Assembly (NCBI RefSeq): GCF_009856605.1
Contig: NZ_CP047244.1
Location: 62,001 to 126,000 of the forward strand
From: Trichormus variabilis 0441
Lineage (GTDB): Bacteria; Cyanobacteriota; Cyanobacteriia; Cyanobacteriales; Nostocaceae
Reading direction: 5' to 3'
DNA: 64,000 nt
The notes beneath the pieces are model-generated. The model worked only from the letters and a program-made list of their open reading frames with translations, did not search any database and was not told where the DNA came from. The position numbers and the translations under genes were made by a program. Of this stretch, positions 19,188 through 27,774 are shown one piece after another. How positions within the stretch are numbered: the stretch's first letter is position 1; each line of letters begins with the position of its first letter.

Positions 19188-20030
19188 ATGGACGACAATC
19201 AAGAACGACAAGACTTCGATCTAACCGAAAGCGATGAGCAACTCAGCGCGGACGAAAAAACACTACTCGACGAACTCGGTATTGTCGGTGCTGCTCGCCG
19301 AAAATTCTTGGAGCAAAACATGGCTGCGGCACTCGGCACCTTCGCCTTCCACCTGCTGGCTAAAGAGGAGGTCTTTGCCACGCTCGCCGCTTCGCCCGAC
19401 GCAGTGTTCGCTTCGACCGCTGGGGTGGAAAACGCCGTTAAGGTCTTGTTGAAAATCAACGGCTCTACTCAACGCCTGGAAGTGGATTCGCGCACGGTGC
19501 TGCTCGATGCCCTACGCGAAAGACTTGGATTGACCGGCACCAAAAAAGGGTGCGATCAAGGACAGTGCGGTGCTTGTACAGTGATCGTTGACGGACGCCG
19601 CGTGCTTTCGTGTCTGACACTTGCCGCGAGCTGCGAGGGAAAAGAGGTGACGACTATCGAAGGGCTGGCTGACGCCGACAATCTTCATCCGATGCAGGCG
19701 GCGTTCATCAAACACGACGGCTTCCAGTGCGGCTACTGCACGCCGGGGCAGATATGTTCGGCAGTGGCGCTTTTGCAGGAAGCCAAAAACGGCGACGTGA
19801 GTCACGTCACTAACAATTTGCGGACGAGTCCCCAGAATTTAGAACTCTCTGATGAAGAAATCAGAGAACGCATGAGCGGCAACATTTGCCGTTGCGGCGC
19901 TTATCCAGGAATCGTTGCGGCAATCAAAGAAGTTCATTCCGGGCGCGAAACAGCCCAGACCAGGCATTTTGCAAGCGATGAAGAAATTGCCATTGCATTC
20001 AATGAGGGCAAAGCCGATGAAATCGTTTAA
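19188..20030 (+). CDS. aldehyde/xanthine oxidoreductase, iron-sulfur subunit with Tat-type motif
   Basis: The 280-aa electron-transfer subunit carries two [2Fe-2S] clusters: the plant-ferredoxin type (CDQGQCGACTV with a later C) and the helical type (CGYCTPGQ and CRCGAYPG). Near residue 37 is a twin-arginine motif, ARRKFLEQ, followed by the hydrophobic MAAALGTFAFHLLA, so the assembled enzyme is probably exported folded; E. coli PaoA is the known parallel. The motif sits behind an unusually long polar N-region. AAGGAG lies 4 nt before the chosen ATG. The end overlaps the FAD subunit by 14 nt. Confidence 0.88.
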   Translation: MDDNQERQDFDLTESDEQLSADEKTLLDELGIVGAARRKFLEQNMAAALGTFAFHLLAKEEVFATLAASPDAVFASTAGVENAVKVLLKINGSTQRLEVDSRTVLLDALRERLGLTGTKKGCDQGQCGACTVIVDGRRVLSCLTLAASCEGKEVTTIEGLADADNLHPMQAAFIKHDGFQCGYCTPGQICSAVALLQEAKNGDVSHVTNNLRTSPQNLELSDEEIRERMSGNICRCGAYPGIVAAIKEVHSGRETAQTRHFASDEEIAIAFNEGKADEIV

Positions 20031-21009
20031 ATATTCTAGCGCAACCGACGCAGCAAGCGCCGTTGGCACCGTTTCCGCTAATCAAACGGCACAGTTTCTC
20101 GCAGGCGGGACAAATTTGATTGATTTGATGAAAGAATACGTCGAGCGTCCCAGCGAACTTGTTGACATCTTAGGTTTGAATCTGGCGGAAATTCGATCGA
20201 CCTCGAACGGAATTTCTATCGGCGCGTTAGCCAAAAATACTGATACGGCTAACCATGCGCTCGTCCGGCAAAATTACCCGCTTCTGTCAATGGCGATTTT
20301 AGCTGGTGCCACCGTACAGCTTCGCAATATGGCGACCAACGGGGGAAATTTAATGCAGCGCACCCGTTGCCAGTATTTTTACGACATCGCTATGCCGTGT
20401 AACAAACGCGAGCCTGGCAGCGGATGCGGAGCGCTTCAGGGACTCAATCGCATTCATGCCATTTTTGGCTACAGCGATAAATGCGTGGCAACTTACCCAG
20501 GCGATATGGCGAATGCGCTTTATGCGCTTGACGCGGTTGTGAAGGTTCGGGGCACGAACGGGCGAGAACGCACAATCCCGATCCAGGATTTTCATCGCTT
20601 GCCGGGCGACACGCCGGAAAAAGATAACAATCTTCAGCATGGGGAATTGATCGTTGCCATCGAAATGCCGAGGAATAACTTCGCCGACAAGTCTTATTAC
20701 CTAAAAGTTCGCGATCGCACTTCATATGCTTTCGCACTGCTTGCCGTTGCTGCTGCTTTAGAAACAAGAGGCAACAACATCAAACAGGCACGCGTTGTTT
20801 TGGGAAGCGTCGCGCATAAACCTTGGCGTTCAGGCGAAGCGGAAAGAGTTTTGATCGGAAAACCAGCGACGGAAGAAACTTTTCGGGCTGCTGCCGAAGT
20901 GGCTTTCAAAGATGCGAAACCGCTTGAACATAACGGTTATAAAGTCGAACTCGGAAAACGCGCCATTGTTCTCGCTTTGCAGCGAGCGATGTCGGGCGGT
21001 GTTGCGTAA
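20017..21009 (+). CDS. aldehyde/xanthine oxidoreductase, FAD subunit
   Basis: The 330-aa subunit binds FAD and passes electrons from the iron-sulfur subunit. Characteristic are FLAGGTNLIDLM (FAD pyrophosphate motif), QLRNMATNGGNLMQRTRC and the CO-dehydrogenase flavoprotein C-terminal domain. QYFYDIAMPCNKREPGSGC resembles the loop that in PaoB/HCR-type enzymes holds an extra [4Fe-4S] cluster (C-x-n-C spacing visible), as in PaoB. The start overlaps the previous stop, which indicates coupled translation. Confidence 0.88.
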   Translation: MKSFKYSSATDAASAVGTVSANQTAQFLAGGTNLIDLMKEYVERPSELVDILGLNLAEIRSTSNGISIGALAKNTDTANHALVRQNYPLLSMAILAGATVQLRNMATNGGNLMQRTRCQYFYDIAMPCNKREPGSGCGALQGLNRIHAIFGYSDKCVATYPGDMANALYALDAVVKVRGTNGRERTIPIQDFHRLPGDTPEKDNNLQHGELIVAIEMPRNNFADKSYYLKVRDRTSYAFALLAVAAALETRGNNIKQARVVLGSVAHKPWRSGEAERVLIGKPATEETFRAAAEVAFKDAKPLEHNGYKVELGKRAIVLALQRAMSGGVA

Positions 21010-21027
21010 GTAGGGAGAATAAAAGAA

Positions 21028-23319
21028 ATGGCAAGATACATCGGAAAAGAAATGAGCCGCGTAGACGGCATCGCCAAAGTGACGGGCAAGGCAAAATACG
21101 CCGCAGAATTTCAGGTTTCCAATCTCGCTTACGGTTTTATCGTGCTGGGAACCGTAGCAAAGGGCACGATTAAATCAATCGACACGGGTGAGGCTGAACG
21201 CGCTGCGGGCGTAATTCGCGTCTTCACGCACCTGAACACACCAAAGCTCGATCCGAAGTTTTCTATGGTGCAGGCTCCGTCGCGCGCTACCGATGAGCAA
21301 GACAAGTCGTTTCGGGCGCTCCAGTCCGACAAAATCTTCTTCAATATGCAGCCTGTGGCACTCGTCGTTGCTGAGACATACGAGCAGGCGCGTTATGCGG
21401 CACGTCTGGTCAAAGTCTCCTACAACACAGAGCCGCACACGACCGACACCGAGGCGGTGCGAGCGATCGCGCGCGTCCCCACCCAAGCGCCGCCTCTAAA
21501 GCCGCGCGGTAATCCCGAAGAGACGATGCGTACAGCGGCGATTGAGACTCAGCCGTTAGTTGTTGAACATACTTTAACGCGCGGTAATCCGGAAGAGACG
21601 ATGCGTACAGCGGCTGTGAAGGTAGAGGCCGAGTACCGCATTCCTATCGAGCACCACAACCCCATAGAGCCGCACGCGGCCATCGCGGTCTGGCAAGGCG
21701 ACAAGCTCACGATCTTCGACAAGACGCAGGGGGTCTATGGCGTGCGTGCACATTTGGCTTCGAGCTTCGGCGTGCCTGAGGAAAACGTGAGCGTGCTTTC
21801 ACCCTTCGTCGGCGGGGCTTTCGGATCGTCGCTGCGCCCGAACTATTATCCGGCGCTGACAGCGATGGCGGCCCGGGAACTCAAACGCCCAGTCAAGGTC
21901 GTTTATACGCGCACACAAATGTTCACTGGCCACGGCTATCGTCCGTACACGATTCAGAAGGTCGCGCTCGGCGCAGAGCGATCGGGAAAGCTCTCCACGA
22001 TGATTCATGAAGTCGTACACAACACCTCCAACATCGAGGAGTTCTCAGACGAAACCACACTTTTCACGCGCCAGGTCTACGCCTGCCCGAACCTCTACGC
22101 GCCGCTGAAGATTACCAACACTGACCTCCCCACCCCGACCTGGATGCGTGCACCGGGGGCCGTTAGCGGTATGTTTGCGCTCGAATGCGCGATGGACGAG
22201 CTGGCCTACGCGCTCAAGATCGACCCGCTCGAACTACGGCTGATCAACTACGCCGAAGTAGACCCCGAGAGCGGCAAGCCATTTTCGAGTAAGGCGTTGC
22301 GGGAGTGCTATCGGCTCGGCGCGGAAAAATTCGGTTGGAAGAAGCGCCAGTTTGAGCCGCGCTCAATGCGCGACGGACGCCTACTCGTCGGTTGGGGTAT
22401 GGCAACCGGCGTCTGGGGCGCTTTCCAGATGCCTGCTGCCGCCCTCATCACGCTGCGGGTGGATGGCACGGCGCAAGTTGCTAGTGCGACCAGTGACATC
22501 GGCCCCGGCACCTACACCGTGATGACCATGATCGCTGCTGAGTATCTGGGGCTGAAGTTGGAGCAGGTGAAATTTGAACTCGGCGACACGAAGTTCCCTC
22601 GCTCACCGTCGCAGGGGGGATCTTGGACGACGGCGAGCGTCGGCTCGGCCGTGCGCGGCGCGGCTCTGGCCATCGGCACGAAGTTGCTCGCACTCGCAAA
22701 CCAGGAACCGAATTCTCCGCTCAAGGGGGCAGCCGCCGCCGATGTCGAGATGCTCGACGGGAGACTGCGACTAAAAAGCGACCCGTCGCGTTTCGTCAAT
22801 ATCTCTGGAGTGATGAAGCGTAATGGTCTCACCGCAATCACGGAAACATTCGAGTCGCGTCCCTCAGAGGAGCGCGAGAAGTATGCGACGTTGGCGCACG
22901 GCGCGCAGTTCATTGAAGTGAAGGTCGATCCAGATGTGGGGACTGTCCACGTTACGCGGGCCATTGAAGTGACTGCCAGCGGCAAGATCATGAATCCGAA
23001 GGCCTCGCACAGCCAGGAATTTGGCGGCGTTGTCTGGGGCATCGGCATGGCACTGCAAGAGGCGACTGAAATCGACCATCGTTACGGGCGGATCATGAAC
23101 CCGAATTTGCAGCACTACCATGTGCCGGTTAATGCCGATATCTTGGAGATCGAAACGATCTTTGTTGAGGAGGACGATAAAATCGTCAATCCGCTCGGTG
23201 TTAAAGGCATGGGCGAACTCGGTATGGTCGGAATTCCGGCAGCGATCGCCAATGCGGTTTTTCACGCGACCGGCAAGCGAATCAGAGATTTGCCCATCAC
23301 GCCTGACAAACTCTTGTAG
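21028..23319 (+). CDS. aldehyde/xanthine oxidoreductase, molybdopterin subunit
   Basis: The 763-aa catalytic subunit binds the molybdenum cofactor. The domain starts GKEMSRVDGIAKVTGKAKYA; cofactor motifs include VGGAFGSSLRP, WMRAPGAVSGM and the C-terminal KGMGELGMVG with the catalytic Glu. Around residues 160-190 the segment RGNPEETMRTAA occurs twice, 25 codons apart, so an in-frame duplication has occurred in a loop. No signal peptide, as expected if it is exported with the Tat-bearing subunit. GC content is higher and HIP1 sites rarer than in the following genes, which suggests transfer. Confidence 0.9.
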   Translation: MARYIGKEMSRVDGIAKVTGKAKYAAEFQVSNLAYGFIVLGTVAKGTIKSIDTGEAERAAGVIRVFTHLNTPKLDPKFSMVQAPSRATDEQDKSFRALQSDKIFFNMQPVALVVAETYEQARYAARLVKVSYNTEPHTTDTEAVRAIARVPTQAPPLKPRGNPEETMRTAAIETQPLVVEHTLTRGNPEETMRTAAVKVEAEYRIPIEHHNPIEPHAAIAVWQGDKLTIFDKTQGVYGVRAHLASSFGVPEENVSVLSPFVGGAFGSSLRPNYYPALTAMAARELKRPVKVVYTRTQMFTGHGYRPYTIQKVALGAERSGKLSTMIHEVVHNTSNIEEFSDETTLFTRQVYACPNLYAPLKITNTDLPTPTWMRAPGAVSGMFALECAMDELAYALKIDPLELRLINYAEVDPESGKPFSSKALRECYRLGAEKFGWKKRQFEPRSMRDGRLLVGWGMATGVWGAFQMPAAALITLRVDGTAQVASATSDIGPGTYTVMTMIAAEYLGLKLEQVKFELGDTKFPRSPSQGGSWTTASVGSAVRGAALAIGTKLLALANQEPNSPLKGAAAADVEMLDGRLRLKSDPSRFVNISGVMKRNGLTAITETFESRPSEEREKYATLAHGAQFIEVKVDPDVGTVHVTRAIEVTASGKIMNPKASHSQEFGGVVWGIGMALQEATEIDHRYGRIMNPNLQHYHVPVNADILEIETIFVEEDDKIVNPLGVKGMGELGMVGIPAAIANAVFHATGKRIRDLPITPDKLL

Positions 23320-23361
23320 AATTTGCTGCCGCAAATTTAGCGCTATTACATAGTTTCGTAA

Positions 23362-24537
23362 GTGAGCAATAACTATATGAACGAGTTACAGCATATCCTG
23401 CAAGCATTTGTACATACCCAAAAGTCAGCACAGCGTAGTGCTTTAGCAATGGTAGTACAAACAAGTGGCTCGGTTTATCGCCGACCAGGGGCGAGGATGT
23501 TACTGGTTGAAGATGGACAAATGATTAATGCGATTAGCGGTGGCTGTTTGGAAGGTGATGTTTTTGAACGGGCGCAATCGCTGATGTTTGGCGGTGGTGA
23601 ACCGATAGTAGTAAGATATGACACTACATCGGATGAAGACATTGTATTTGGCTTTGGGTTGGGGTGTAATGGCGTTGTCGATGTTTTGATTGAATCTTTA
23701 GGTGATGAAACTGCTGCCAGCCAAATGTCTTTCATTCAAGATTGTTTGCAGTCTGGGCAAGTGGGAGCGATCGCTACTGTCTTTAAAATAGAGGGAGCGT
23801 CAGATATTACAGTTGGTTCTCGAATGATGCTGAAATCAGATGGCACTGTCATCAATCACGTTGCTAATATTTTCATTGCTCAAAAGATAGAAATAGACAC
23901 TCACCAAGCACTGAGAAAAAAACAAACTTGCGTACAATCATATACTTTACCTCAAGGACGCGTTGATGTGTTGATTGAAGTAATTCATCCATTAGTACCA
24001 CTGCTCGTATTTGGTTCTGGATATGATACGATTCCCGTGGTGCATTTGGCGAAACATCTGGGTTGGCACGTTACCGTAATTGACGATCGACCAGGGTATT
24101 TGAGGGGCGATCGCTTTCCTCAAGTTGACCAAATTCTCTGGTGCGAACTCAATGATTCCCACTCATACAAACATTTGCTGACACCGCAAACTGTAGCAGT
24201 TGTCATGACACACCGCTATCTAAGCGACCTAGCATTTCTCAAGACTCTGATTCCGTCCCAGGTGCGTTACCTGGGAGTGTTAGGCCCAAAACGCCGGATG
24301 CAAAAATTGTGGGATGATCTGTCTGAAGAAAATATCATTACCACATCTGCACAAGAACAACGAATTTATAACCCTGTAGGACTAGACATTGCTGCGGAAA
24401 CACCCCAAGAAATCGCCCTGTCCATCGTGGCAGAAATTCAAGCTGTAATTGGCGGAGGTAGGGGTAGTTTCTTGCGCGATCGCCCAGGCTCGATCCACTC
24501 TCTCTTAGAGCAACCATGTCTAACATTGGCATTATAA
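23362..24537 (+). CDS. xdhC: XdhC-family molybdenum cofactor insertion protein
   Basis: The 391-aa protein (386 aa if the ATG at 23377 is used) belongs to the XdhC/CoxI/PaoD family, which binds and sulfurates the molybdenum cofactor and inserts it into the apoenzyme. It shows the N-terminal XdhC_CoxI domain (SGSVYRRPGARMLLVEDGQM, GGCLEGDVFERAQ) and a C-terminal Rossmann domain (LLVFGSGYDTIPVVHLAK, TVIDDRPGYL, LGVLGPKRRM). It ends 22 nt inside the next gene. The enzyme of this operon is its obvious client. Confidence 0.9.
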   Translation: MSNNYMNELQHILQAFVHTQKSAQRSALAMVVQTSGSVYRRPGARMLLVEDGQMINAISGGCLEGDVFERAQSLMFGGGEPIVVRYDTTSDEDIVFGFGLGCNGVVDVLIESLGDETAASQMSFIQDCLQSGQVGAIATVFKIEGASDITVGSRMMLKSDGTVINHVANIFIAQKIEIDTHQALRKKQTCVQSYTLPQGRVDVLIEVIHPLVPLLVFGSGYDTIPVVHLAKHLGWHVTVIDDRPGYLRGDRFPQVDQILWCELNDSHSYKHLLTPQTVAVVMTHRYLSDLAFLKTLIPSQVRYLGVLGPKRRMQKLWDDLSEENIITTSAQEQRIYNPVGLDIAAETPQEIALSIVAEIQAVIGGGRGSFLRDRPGSIHSLLEQPCLTLAL

Positions 24538-25112
24538 TTTTGGCAGCAGGCGCTTCTACAAGGCTTGGTCAGCCTAAACAGATCCTAGCTTACCAAGGTA
24601 AATCACTAATTCGACATATCACGGAAGCGGCGATTAATTCTCAGTGTCGGCCAGTTGTTGTTGTGTTGGGTGCTTACGTCGAAACTATTGAGCCGCATCT
24701 GAGAAATTTAGATATCCACATTGTTTATAATCAAAAATGGTCAACTGGTATGGCCAGTTCCATTCGATGTGGACTAAATGCTATTGAGGCGATCGCATCT
24801 GAGATTGAAGCGATCGTACTGATGTTATGCGATCAACCGTTTGTTTCCTCCGACCTGATTAATCAACTTGTTACAAGATATCAAGCTACAAATTCGATGA
24901 TAGTTGCTTCGGAATACGCGGGTATCCTTGGTGTTCCTACTATATTTCACAAAACGTTATTTTCAGAACTAGCTCTTCTTCAGGATGATATCGGTGCTAG
25001 AAAAATCATTCGTCAGCATTATTCAAACTGTTCAAGCATTTATTTTGCTGAGGGAGTTATTGATGTAGATACTCTTGAGGATTATGAACAACTTCACAAG
25101 CATCATCGTTAA
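24516..25112 (+). CDS. mocA: molybdenum cofactor nucleotidyltransferase (MocA/MobA-like)
   Basis: The 198-aa protein is an NTP transferase (PF12804): IIILAAGASTRLGQPKQIL is the nucleotide-binding signature, VLMLCDQPFVSSDLI the metal-binding strand, and IDVDTLEDYEQL the C-terminal motif. MocA transfers CMP to molybdopterin to form the dinucleotide cofactor needed by PaoABC-type enzymes; MobA would use GTP. The position after xdhC in a xanthine/aldehyde oxidase operon favours MocA. The 22-nt overlap with xdhC indicates co-translation. Confidence 0.88.
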   Translation: MSNIGIIILAAGASTRLGQPKQILAYQGKSLIRHITEAAINSQCRPVVVVLGAYVETIEPHLRNLDIHIVYNQKWSTGMASSIRCGLNAIEAIASEIEAIVLMLCDQPFVSSDLINQLVTRYQATNSMIVASEYAGILGVPTIFHKTLFSELALLQDDIGARKIIRQHYSNCSSIYFAEGVIDVDTLEDYEQLHKHHR

Positions 25113-25159
25113 CAAGTTAAGCTTTAGGGCTATTAGTCAATAAGCAAAAGTATGCAATA

Positions 25160-25285
25160 GACTAGCATGAATGCTCATACGACTGTAAGGGATGTAGTCA
25201 GAAGTGGGTAGTTGCCCCGGCATACATCTATGCCAAGCGGACAGTTAATGGTTAAGCGTTGAGTACTAGCCAACAACTAGTTTTG
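25160..25285 (+). ncRNA. candidate structured RNA of unknown class, possibly an orphan OMEGA/HEARO-like scaffold
   Basis: In the 307-nt spacer between mocA and parB, several exact pairings follow one another on the plus strand: AGCAT/ATGCT (25164-25175), GACT/AGTC (25181-25199), GGCATA/TATGCC with loop CATC (25219-25234), ACTAG/CTAGT (25265-25281). In addition ACTGT (25182) can pair with ACAGT (25241), and TAGTTG (25209) with CAACTA (25274), which would interleave as a pseudoknot. No coding frame. The class is inferred only from the nearby iscB; sequence similarity to the iscB leader was not seen. Confidence 0.35.
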
Positions 25286-25419
25286 ACCACACCCGTTTTC
25301 AAAAATACTATTAAATCGAGATTTTCACAGTTCTGATTATATTAGTCTTTATAGCTCAGTTAACATACTCTCTAACGATTACTTAATCTATAAGTTGACT
25401 TCTAGCCATCCAGTACCTT

Positions 25420-26406
25420 TTACAAAGAGTTCTCCGAGACTAGACTACCTTGCTGTAAAGAAGGATCATCTTTGTTTTCTTCTTCTAGAAGTGCTTCAAT
25501 TTGAGCAAAAAGCTTATTAATTTTTTTTAGCTTTTTCTCATCATTCCAAATTTTACTTTTTCTAAGTGCTTTGTATATTTTGTCAGCTTTTTCTTTTTGC
25601 TCTTGGTTATGAGATGATGGCTTATTTTCTGACTGTTGCTGAAGAATATTTACTACTAGAATCCTAATTTCAGATAGTGATAAACCTTCTGCGATCGCTT
25701 TATTTAAAACTTTCTGTCTTTCATCATCATTTTTTATCCGGTTGATTTCCTTAGCTTTTGTGTATTCAATTTCGCCTTTTTGCAATGCAGTTTGGATATC
25801 CAAATGGAGTTTGAGTAAAGGAAGACGATTAGCTACAAATGACTGCCAAGTAATTTTTCCTAACTTCGAGAATACATCTTGTATGATTCGTCCTTCTTCA
25901 CTAACCATAACGTTATGGTTAGAATTACCTTTGCTTTCATTATTCATGTCATAGAGCAGTTTGACCACTGTCTCTTGGTCAATATCGAGTTCTTCAGCTA
26001 GTAATTCGAGAATTCCGATAGTTTCCTCGTAAGCATTGAGGTCTTCCCTTTGGAGGTTTTCAACTAAGCGTAGTTTACGAGCTTTTTTCTCGTCGCACTC
26101 AATAATGACTACGGGTATTGCCTCAAGTTTTGCTATTTCACAAGCTTTGAGACGGCGTTCACCAGCGACCATCTCGTACTTGTCTTCCTGAATCTTTCTA
26201 ACGACAATGGGTTCTAGTAACCCTACTTCCTTGATACTGTCAGCGAGTGATTTGAGTTTTACAGGGTCAAAATAACGACGAGGCTGACTCGGCGGAAGGA
26301 TAATTTGAGATAAGGGTAAAGTGGAATCGGATAAAGATTTTTCTTCGTCATCTCCAAATAAATTATCCAGTCCGGTTAGTTTTTCTAGTTCGCGTTTTTG
26401 GCTCAT
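25420..26406 (-). CDS. parB: ParB/Spo0J-type partition protein
   Basis: The 328-aa product binds centromere (parS) sites and forms CTP-dependent clamps that ParA pulls apart. The N-terminal nuclease-like CTPase domain is clear: LPPSQPRRYFDPVKLKSLAD, then the CTP motifs GERRLKACEIA and ENLQREDLNAYEE. A helix-turn-helix region follows (about 130-210) and a Lys/Glu-rich C-terminal coiled coil (DKIYKALRKSKIWNDEKK). It belongs with parA at 27982, but iscB lies between them on the same strand. No parS repeat was identified with confidence. Confidence 0.9.
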   Translation of the reverse strand: MSQKRELEKLTGLDNLFGDDEEKSLSDSTLPLSQIILPPSQPRRYFDPVKLKSLADSIKEVGLLEPIVVRKIQEDKYEMVAGERRLKACEIAKLEAIPVVIIECDEKKARKLRLVENLQREDLNAYEETIGILELLAEELDIDQETVVKLLYDMNNESKGNSNHNVMVSEEGRIIQDVFSKLGKITWQSFVANRLPLLKLHLDIQTALQKGEIEYTKAKEINRIKNDDERQKVLNKAIAEGLSLSEIRILVVNILQQQSENKPSSHNQEQKEKADKIYKALRKSKIWNDEKKLKKINKLFAQIEALLEEENKDDPSLQQGSLVSENSL

Positions 26407-26430
26407 ACAAAATCCTCGGTAAGCGGGAAA

Positions 26431-26481
26431 CTCAGAGGCTTTAGCCCTGAGAGGGAAGCGACAGGAGCGAATTTATTCGCT
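26431..26481 (-). other. two hairpins between iscB and parB
   Basis: Two inverted repeats lie just after the iscB stop (reading the minus strand): a near-perfect 16-bp palindrome AGCGAATTTATTCGCT at 26466-26481 and CTCAGAGGC/GCCCTGAG at 26431-26451. They could be the right-end hairpin of an IS200/IS605-like IscB element, a transcript-processing site between iscB and parB, or a centromere-type repeat. No TnpA transposase gene is present. Confidence 0.4.
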
Positions 26482-26490
26482 GAGGTCTTT

Positions 26491-27774
26491 TTAACTTGAA
26501 TAACTGTAACCATCTTTTTTGTGAATTGATTTACAGAACTTATAGTTTATTCCTTGAATCAATCCTCTCTGAGCAGAGATATTAAAGCTACCTGTAGAAC
26601 GTACAGCTACACGTCCAATGTATTCACCAATTTTTTTTCCATTGGTGACAACAGCTTTAACAATATCACCTGTCTGAAAACCTTTGATAAATTTCAGTTT
26701 GGGAACATATCTATTAGGAAATCCAAATTTGTCAGTTCTACACATCTGCCTTGTTCCGTGCCCATTAGCGGTAATTAACAACGGTTTGATACCTTTGATA
26801 ATTAATATTGGAGTTGATTGACCAACACAAGCAGCGTCTAACCAATGAGTTTTTTGTAATTGTTGATTAGTTCTATTGAACTTCGTTAATCCACCAGAAC
26901 CGCACTCAACGGGTAAGTCAGTTGATTTTAAAACCTCTAGAAGTTTGTATCTAGTGGCATTGACTGCTGCTGCATCAGCTAATGGTTTCTTGGCTTGTGC
27001 CAAAATTTTCTGTAATCTAGTGGGATCTTTTTTGAGAAAGTCTTTAATATCTTTAGTCCCTTTTTTGACGTTACATTTTTCGCAACTCAAAGTAAGGTTA
27101 GTGATTGAATTAGAACCTCCCTTTGAGCGTGAGTGAATGTGTTCAATCTGTAAAGGTATATCTTTGATACCACAATAGGCGCATTGTCTGTTCCATTTTT
27201 CTAGAAGAAATTCTCTGGTTTCATATCCAGCTAACGTACCTTGTTGATATTCCTTACCTTCGATTTCAGGATTACGCATTAATTGCATATCAAACTTGAC
27301 TAATTCGGTACTAATCGCTGTGATTGGTGCGAATTTGCGTAATCTGTTTACCCATGTTTCAACATTGTGAACCCGACTCATAAGGCTAGGAGCTAACCAT
27401 CCTTCTGATCTAGTTCTGTTGAGAAATCTGGGTTTTCTGTATCGTGTTTTGCGATTCCTCCTAGTACGTCTTAGTTGCCTTCTGGAAATCAAAGCATCTC
27501 TGATAGCGAAGCCTCTATGCTTTAAATCAGCAGCAAAAACTACTTCACCTGTGGAATCATTGACTAATGCTATTCCCGTTATTTTAGCTCCAGGGTCTAG
27601 CTTAATTCTCAAGTCAGATACAGATGCATCTGCTCTAGATTCTTTCAGAATAATTGTGAAAGGAAAACGCCGAAATACTGCTGCTTTTTTGTTTCGTAAT
27701 AACTGTCTAGCTTGCGCCGAATGAATTGGGTCTAAGGGTCTTTTTTCGGTATCTAAAACAAATACTTTGGACAT
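26491..27774 (-). CDS. iscB: IscB, OMEGA RNA-guided nuclease (Cas9 ancestor family)
   Basis: The 427-aa protein has the complete IscB layout: the N-terminal PLMP region (KVFVLDTEKRPLDPIHSAQA, RQLLRNKKAAVFRRFPFT), RuvC-I with Asp60 (LDPGAKITGIAL), an Arg-rich bridge helix with RRXRR (about 99-122, RRQLRRTRRNRKTRYRKPRF), RuvC-II with Glu157 (STELVKFDMQ), a zinc-finger HNH domain (CAYCG, IEHIHSRSKGG with His212, CEKCN) and RuvC-III with His310/Asp313 (HWLDAACV). The C-terminal target-adjacent-motif domain follows. No catalytic residue is missing. IscB uses an omega RNA encoded just upstream. It is inserted between parA and parB in the same orientation. Confidence 0.93.
   Translation of the reverse strand: MSKVFVLDTEKRPLDPIHSAQARQLLRNKKAAVFRRFPFTIILKESRADASVSDLRIKLDPGAKITGIALVNDSTGEVVFAADLKHRGFAIRDALISRRQLRRTRRNRKTRYRKPRFLNRTRSEGWLAPSLMSRVHNVETWVNRLRKFAPITAISTELVKFDMQLMRNPEIEGKEYQQGTLAGYETREFLLEKWNRQCAYCGIKDIPLQIEHIHSRSKGGSNSITNLTLSCEKCNVKKGTKDIKDFLKKDPTRLQKILAQAKKPLADAAAVNATRYKLLEVLKSTDLPVECGSGGLTKFNRTNQQLQKTHWLDAACVGQSTPILIIKGIKPLLITANGHGTRQMCRTDKFGFPNRYVPKLKFIKGFQTGDIVKAVVTNGKKIGEYIGRVAVRSTGSFNISAQRGLIQGINYKFCKSIHKKDGYSYSS

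Noticed and set aside
26491..27774. Reading the HNH protein as a homing endonuclease or as Cas9
   Set aside because: RuvC-I/II/III around an HNH domain, a bridge helix and a length of 427 aa indicate IscB; there is no CRISPR array, cas1/cas2 or REC lobe.
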